A stretch of 49,733 nt of DNA, from assembly GCA_013362315.1 (NCBI GenBank), contig JABFWL010000201.1:1-49733 (forward strand), in the 5' to 3' direction. Below are positions 47,119-49,733 of the stretch, piece by piece. Made by a program: the position numbers and the translations under genes. The notes beneath the pieces were generated by a model, which had not been told where the DNA came from, did no database searches, and saw only the letters and a program-made list of their open reading frames with translations. The stretch comes from Catenulispora sp. Lineage in GTDB: Bacteria; Actinomycetota; Actinomycetes; Streptomycetales; Catenulisporaceae. Every line of letters begins with the position of its first letter. The first letter of the stretch is position 1.

Positions 47119-48018
47119 ATGGGTGAGCAGCAGAAGGAACACGTCGAATCGGCCACCGAGACCTTCGTCGCCCACCGCAACCTGCTCTTCACGGTCGCCT
47201 ACGAGATGCTCGGCTCCGCCGCCGACGCCGAGGACGTGCTGCAGGAGACCTGGCTGCGCTGGACCACCGTCGACCTGGACGCGGTGCGCGACCGGCGGGC
47301 CTACCTGGTCCGGATCACCACCCGGCAGGCGCTGACCCATATGCGGACACTCGGCCGCCGTAAGGAGTCCTACGTCGGGCCCTGGCTGCCCGAGCCGCTG
47401 CTCACCGCGCCGGATGTGGCCGAGGACGTGGAACTGGCGGACAGCGTGTCGATGGCGATGCTGCTGGTGATGGAGACGCTGACGCCGACCGAGCGCGCGG
47501 TGTTCGTGCTGCGCGAGGTCTTCGACCTGGACTATGACGAGATCGCCGCGGCGGTCGACAAGACCCCGGCGGCGGTGCGGCAGATCGCACACCGCGCCCG
47601 CAACCATGTGGCCGCCCGCCGTCCGCGCGGCGCCACGTCGGCGGCGCAGACCCGGAGTGCGCTGGAGGCGTTCCAGCGCGCCATCGAGACCGGCGATCTG
47701 CAGAGCCTGTTCGATCTGCTGGCGCCGGACGTCGTGATGCTGGGCGACGGCGGCGGGATCCGGCGGGCGTTCCCGGAGCCGGTGGTCGGCGTCGCGGCGG
47801 TCCGCGACGTGCTGTCGTTCGGCCTCGGGCGGCTGCGCGGTCAGGCGACCTTCGAGCTCGTGCAGGTCAACGCCAACCCCGCGCTGCTGGTCCACGCCGA
47901 CAGCGAGGTCAGCGTGGTGACCATGCATGTCGAGGACGGCCGGGTCGCGGGGCTGTACCTCGTCCGCAACCCCGAGAAGCTGTCGCGGGTGGATCAGGAG
48001 ACTGCGATGAGCCGCTGA
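47119..48018 (+). CDS. sigJ: ECF41-group sigma factor with SnoaL-like C-terminal domain
   Basis: This 299-residue protein has sigma region 2 (LLFTVAYEMLGSAADAEDVLQETWLRW) and region 4 (TERAVFVLREVFDLDYDEIAAAVDKTPAAVRQIAHRARNHV). The linker motif is GPWLPEPL and the SnoaL/NTF2 domain (about 175-299) ends in NPEKLSRV, a variant of the ECF41 NPDKL motif. In ECF41 factors the C-terminal domain acts as a fused regulator instead of an anti-sigma factor. A likely target is the AhpD-like gene at 42762. The stop codon lies in a 10-bp direct repeat (GAGCCGCTGA, 48009 and 48019). Confidence 0.93.
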   Translation: MGEQQKEHVESATETFVAHRNLLFTVAYEMLGSAADAEDVLQETWLRWTTVDLDAVRDRRAYLVRITTRQALTHMRTLGRRKESYVGPWLPEPLLTAPDVAEDVELADSVSMAMLLVMETLTPTERAVFVLREVFDLDYDEIAAAVDKTPAAVRQIAHRARNHVAARRPRGATSAAQTRSALEAFQRAIETGDLQSLFDLLAPDVVMLGDGGGIRRAFPEPVVGVAAVRDVLSFGLGRLRGQATFELVQVNANPALLVHADSEVSVVTMHVEDGRVAGLYLVRNPEKLSRVDQETAMSR

Positions 48019-48089
48019 GAGCCGCTGAGGAGTCGGCGAGAGTCGCAGGACGCGCCGCCCCGCGCCCGGTCTGCCGGATCCGGCGCCGG

Positions 48090-49292
48090 TCAGCCCGCCA
48101 GCGACTCCGCCACCAGCCGCCATATCTCCGCGGCGAGGTCCATGTTGCCGCTGGCCTGGGTCTGTTCGGCGAGGGTGCGCAGGTCCGCGATGGCCTGTTC
48201 GCGCTTGCCGTCGGCCAGAAGGATCTGGTCGCGGAGCATCCGGTTCCGGATCCGGTCCTGGTAGTTCAGCATGTCGTCGAAGCCGTCCAGCCGGTCCAGC
48301 AGCGCCAGGGTTTCGGCGTTGTGGCCGTCGTGGAAGGCGATCCGCGCGCGCATCATGAGCAGTGACTGCTCCGTCGCCCGGGTGCCGGCGAAGGGCATCG
48401 CCGCTTCGACTTCTTCGACGCGCCGCCGCGCGACGTCCGTCCGCGGCGGCGTATCGAGCAGGTCCAGCCGGGCCGCACTGATGCGCAGGCCCATCCACAG
48501 CGTCAGGTCGTCCCGGCCGTCGAAGTCGCGGACGGCCTGGTCCATCAGTTTCCTGGCGCCGTCCAGATCGCCCTGGCGGACCCGCAGGGAGGCCACCGTC
48601 CACAGGGCTTCGGCCCACCGGGTGCCGGAGCGGCCCTCCACCTGCGTCAGCAGCTCGTCGCCGTAGCGGGCGGCGTCCGGGACCCGGCCGGCCTCGACCA
48701 GGACCGAGACCAGGGCCAGCAGGGCCGCGGTGATCACGTGGTATGGCAGATCTTTGCCACGGGCCAGCTCGTAGGCCCGCGTCGCGGCGTCCACGGCCTC
48801 GCCCATCTCGCCGAGCGAGCGGAGGCAGCGGGCCAGGTCGGCCAGCGCTCTGGCCTCCAGCTCCGGCAGGCCGCTCGACTGCCCGATGGCCACCAGCTCA
48901 TCCAGGCACGCGCGCTGCTCGGCGTACTCCTGCCGGCGGCGGCGCCACTCGGCGACTCGCCACAGCGCCTGCCAGCGCAGCAGGGGGTCCTCGCCGCTGG
49001 CCGACTTCAGCGCCGCGGCCAGGGTCTCGCCGGCCTCGTCCCCGGTCAGGCCGGTCGCCAGGGTCATGCTCTGGGCCAGCGAGGTGGCGGTGGACTCGGC
49101 CAGCTCGGCCGGGCTGACGCCGAGCTGCGCGGCCAGGTGCGCGACCGCCCGCTCGGTGGGCTGCCGGGCGCCGGACTCCAGCCGGGACAGATAGCCGGTC
49201 GACATGCCGGCGCCGGCCAGGGCCGCGAGGGTGAGGCCGCGTTCGGTCCTCAGTTGCCTGAGCCGGCGGCCGAACATCGGCTGTTCAAGCAT
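48090..49292 (-). CDS. XRE-type helix-turn-helix regulator with TPR region
   Basis: This 400-residue product starts at ATG 49292 with GGAG eight bases upstream. It has an N-terminal HTH_3 domain (FGRRLRQLRTERGLTLAALAGAGMSTGYLSRLESGARQPTERAVAHLAAQLGVSPAEL) and about 320 residues of helical TPR-like repeats (LPELEARALADLARCLRSLGEMGEAVDAATRAYELAR). This architecture is common in actinomycete regulators that sense peptides or other small signals. It is divergent from a DHA2 transporter, with a nested dyad and mirrored promoters between, so it probably controls that gene and itself. Confidence 0.9.
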   Translation of the reverse strand: MLEQPMFGRRLRQLRTERGLTLAALAGAGMSTGYLSRLESGARQPTERAVAHLAAQLGVSPAELAESTATSLAQSMTLATGLTGDEAGETLAAALKSASGEDPLLRWQALWRVAEWRRRRQEYAEQRACLDELVAIGQSSGLPELEARALADLARCLRSLGEMGEAVDAATRAYELARGKDLPYHVITAALLALVSVLVEAGRVPDAARYGDELLTQVEGRSGTRWAEALWTVASLRVRQGDLDGARKLMDQAVRDFDGRDDLTLWMGLRISAARLDLLDTPPRTDVARRRVEEVEAAMPFAGTRATEQSLLMMRARIAFHDGHNAETLALLDRLDGFDDMLNYQDRIRNRMLRDQILLADGKREQAIADLRTLAEQTQASGNMDLAAEIWRLVAESLAG

Positions 49293-49374
49293 GGCAGCGC
49301 TCCGGATGCGGGGACGTCGGCGGACGTCGCGGGCGGGTGTTTCCCGGTCGATCCTACGGGCTTGCCGACGCTTA

Positions 49375-49446
49375 GGCAACGTGTTGCCACAGGTTATCGC
49401 AGTCGACCGAAGTATCTGGCAAATAGTTTGGGCAAACTCTTGCCAG
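49375..49446. promoter_or_regulatory. GGCAA-box operator cluster with mirrored promoters
   Basis: Dyad 1 is GGCAAC-GT-GTTGCC (49375-49388). Dyad 2 is nested: outer CTGGCAA (49416-49422) with TTGCCAG (49440-49446), inner AGTTTG-GG-CAAACT (49425-49438). The outer arms hold TTGCCA boxes that can serve as -35 elements on both strands: plus TTGCCA (49440), 18 bp, TAACGT (49464-49469); minus TTGCCA, 18 bp, GATAAC. Another GGCAA is at about 49453. Confidence 0.65.
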
Positions 49447-49541
49447 AGCGATGGCAATCGCCGTAACGTTCCTGGCGTCGGGAAACGGATCCCGCAGCGG
49501 AACGCCCCTGAGAGCTACTTGTGAGAGCTGGGAGTAATGCC

Positions 49542-49733
49542 ATGAACGCACTGACACCCCGCGCCGGACGCAAGGAATGGATCGGCCTCGCGGTCCTGGT
49601 CCTGCCGGTGCTGCTGATCTCGATGGACATGTCCGTGCTGTTGTTCGGCTTGCCGTTCATCAGCGCGGACCTCAAGCCGAGCGCCACCCAGCAGCTGTGG
49701 ATCATGGACGCCTACGGCTTCGCGCTGGCCGGC
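49542..49733 (+). CDS. DHA2-family MFS transporter (3' end outside window)
   Basis: The first 64 codons are present. After a basic N-terminus (TPRAGRKEW), helix 1 reads IGLAVLVLPVLLISMDMSVL, then LFGLPFISADLKPSATQQLWIMDAYGFALAG. This is the start of a DHA2 multidrug exporter of the LfrA/SmvA type. The ATG at 49542 is preceded by GGGAG (49530-49534). It is divergent from the XRE-TPR regulator and probably under its control. The rest lies beyond the window. Confidence 0.85.
   Translation, partial: MNALTPRAGRKEWIGLAVLVLPVLLISMDMSVLLFGLPFISADLKPSATQQLWIMDAYGFALAG

Overview
The window is high-GC DNA with strong third-position G/C bias, GTG starts and purine-rich Shine-Dalgarno sites. It carries a WhiB-family gene, F420-type (LLM) and mycothiol-type (DinB/DUF664) families, and ECF41/ECF42 sigma factors. 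All of this points to a chromosome of a filamentous actinomycete, probably a Streptomyces/Catenulispora-type organism; the genus is a guess. I see no rRNA, tRNA, CRISPR array, insertion sequence or phage gene.

Left part (1-13.2 kb): an aromatic-catabolism remnant in which a fumarylacetoacetate-hydrolase-type gene is fused in frame to the middle of an MhpA-like FAD hydroxylase. It is followed by a TetR/DHA2-efflux pair, a GNAT, a DinB protein, a small membrane protein, a secreted tannase/feruloyl-esterase-type enzyme and an exported alpha/beta hydrolase. Then come a LysR regulator divergent from a quinone-reductase-like MDR enzyme with a SnoaL-like partner, and an unrecognised 474-residue protein coupled to an SDR.

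Core (13.3-23.4 kb): a conserved actinobacterial neighbourhood with a class A penicillin-binding protein, wblA (whiB4), and a minus-strand cluster (Ser/Thr kinase, DUF4177, RidA, NUDIX, metallo-beta-lactamase fold). Two translationally coupled ArsA/GET3-like ATPases and crp complete it. These are the families found around Mycobacterium tuberculosis Rv3676-Rv3682. Here the order of the flanks differs from my recollection of that locus, and a kinase with a septum-formation-like outer domain sits in the cluster.

Right part (23.5-49.7 kb): a run of small self-regulated modules, mostly a regulator beside or divergent from a detoxification or transport gene. They are MocR/AhpD-like; TetR/epoxide hydrolase; TetR/alpha-beta hydrolase plus MHS transporter; TetR/DHA2 efflux plus an aminoglycoside-phosphotransferase-like kinase; and arylamine N-acetyltransferase. 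Next come a maleylpyruvate-isomerase-like protein, a TetM/OtrA-type ribosomal protection protein behind an upstream open reading frame, a CpdA-like phosphodiesterase and a YtrA-type GntR/ABC operon. The end holds a GH114-type lipoprotein, an AhpD-like protein with an ECF41-like promoter, an alpha/beta hydrolase, an LLM oxidoreductase, a DGPF (YCII) protein plus ECF42 sigma factor behind an ECF42-like promoter, an ECF41 sigma factor, and an XRE-TPR regulator divergent from a DHA2 transporter cut by the window edge.

Many intergenic regions hold clear inverted repeats that look like operators, several placed inside recognisable promoters. The least ordinary items are the double-truncated fusion gene, the seven-unit 13-bp tandem repeat between the kinase and ArsA genes, the leader frame on the ribosomal protection gene, the paired ECF41/ECF42 circuits, and the unrecognised 10.97-12.40 kb protein.
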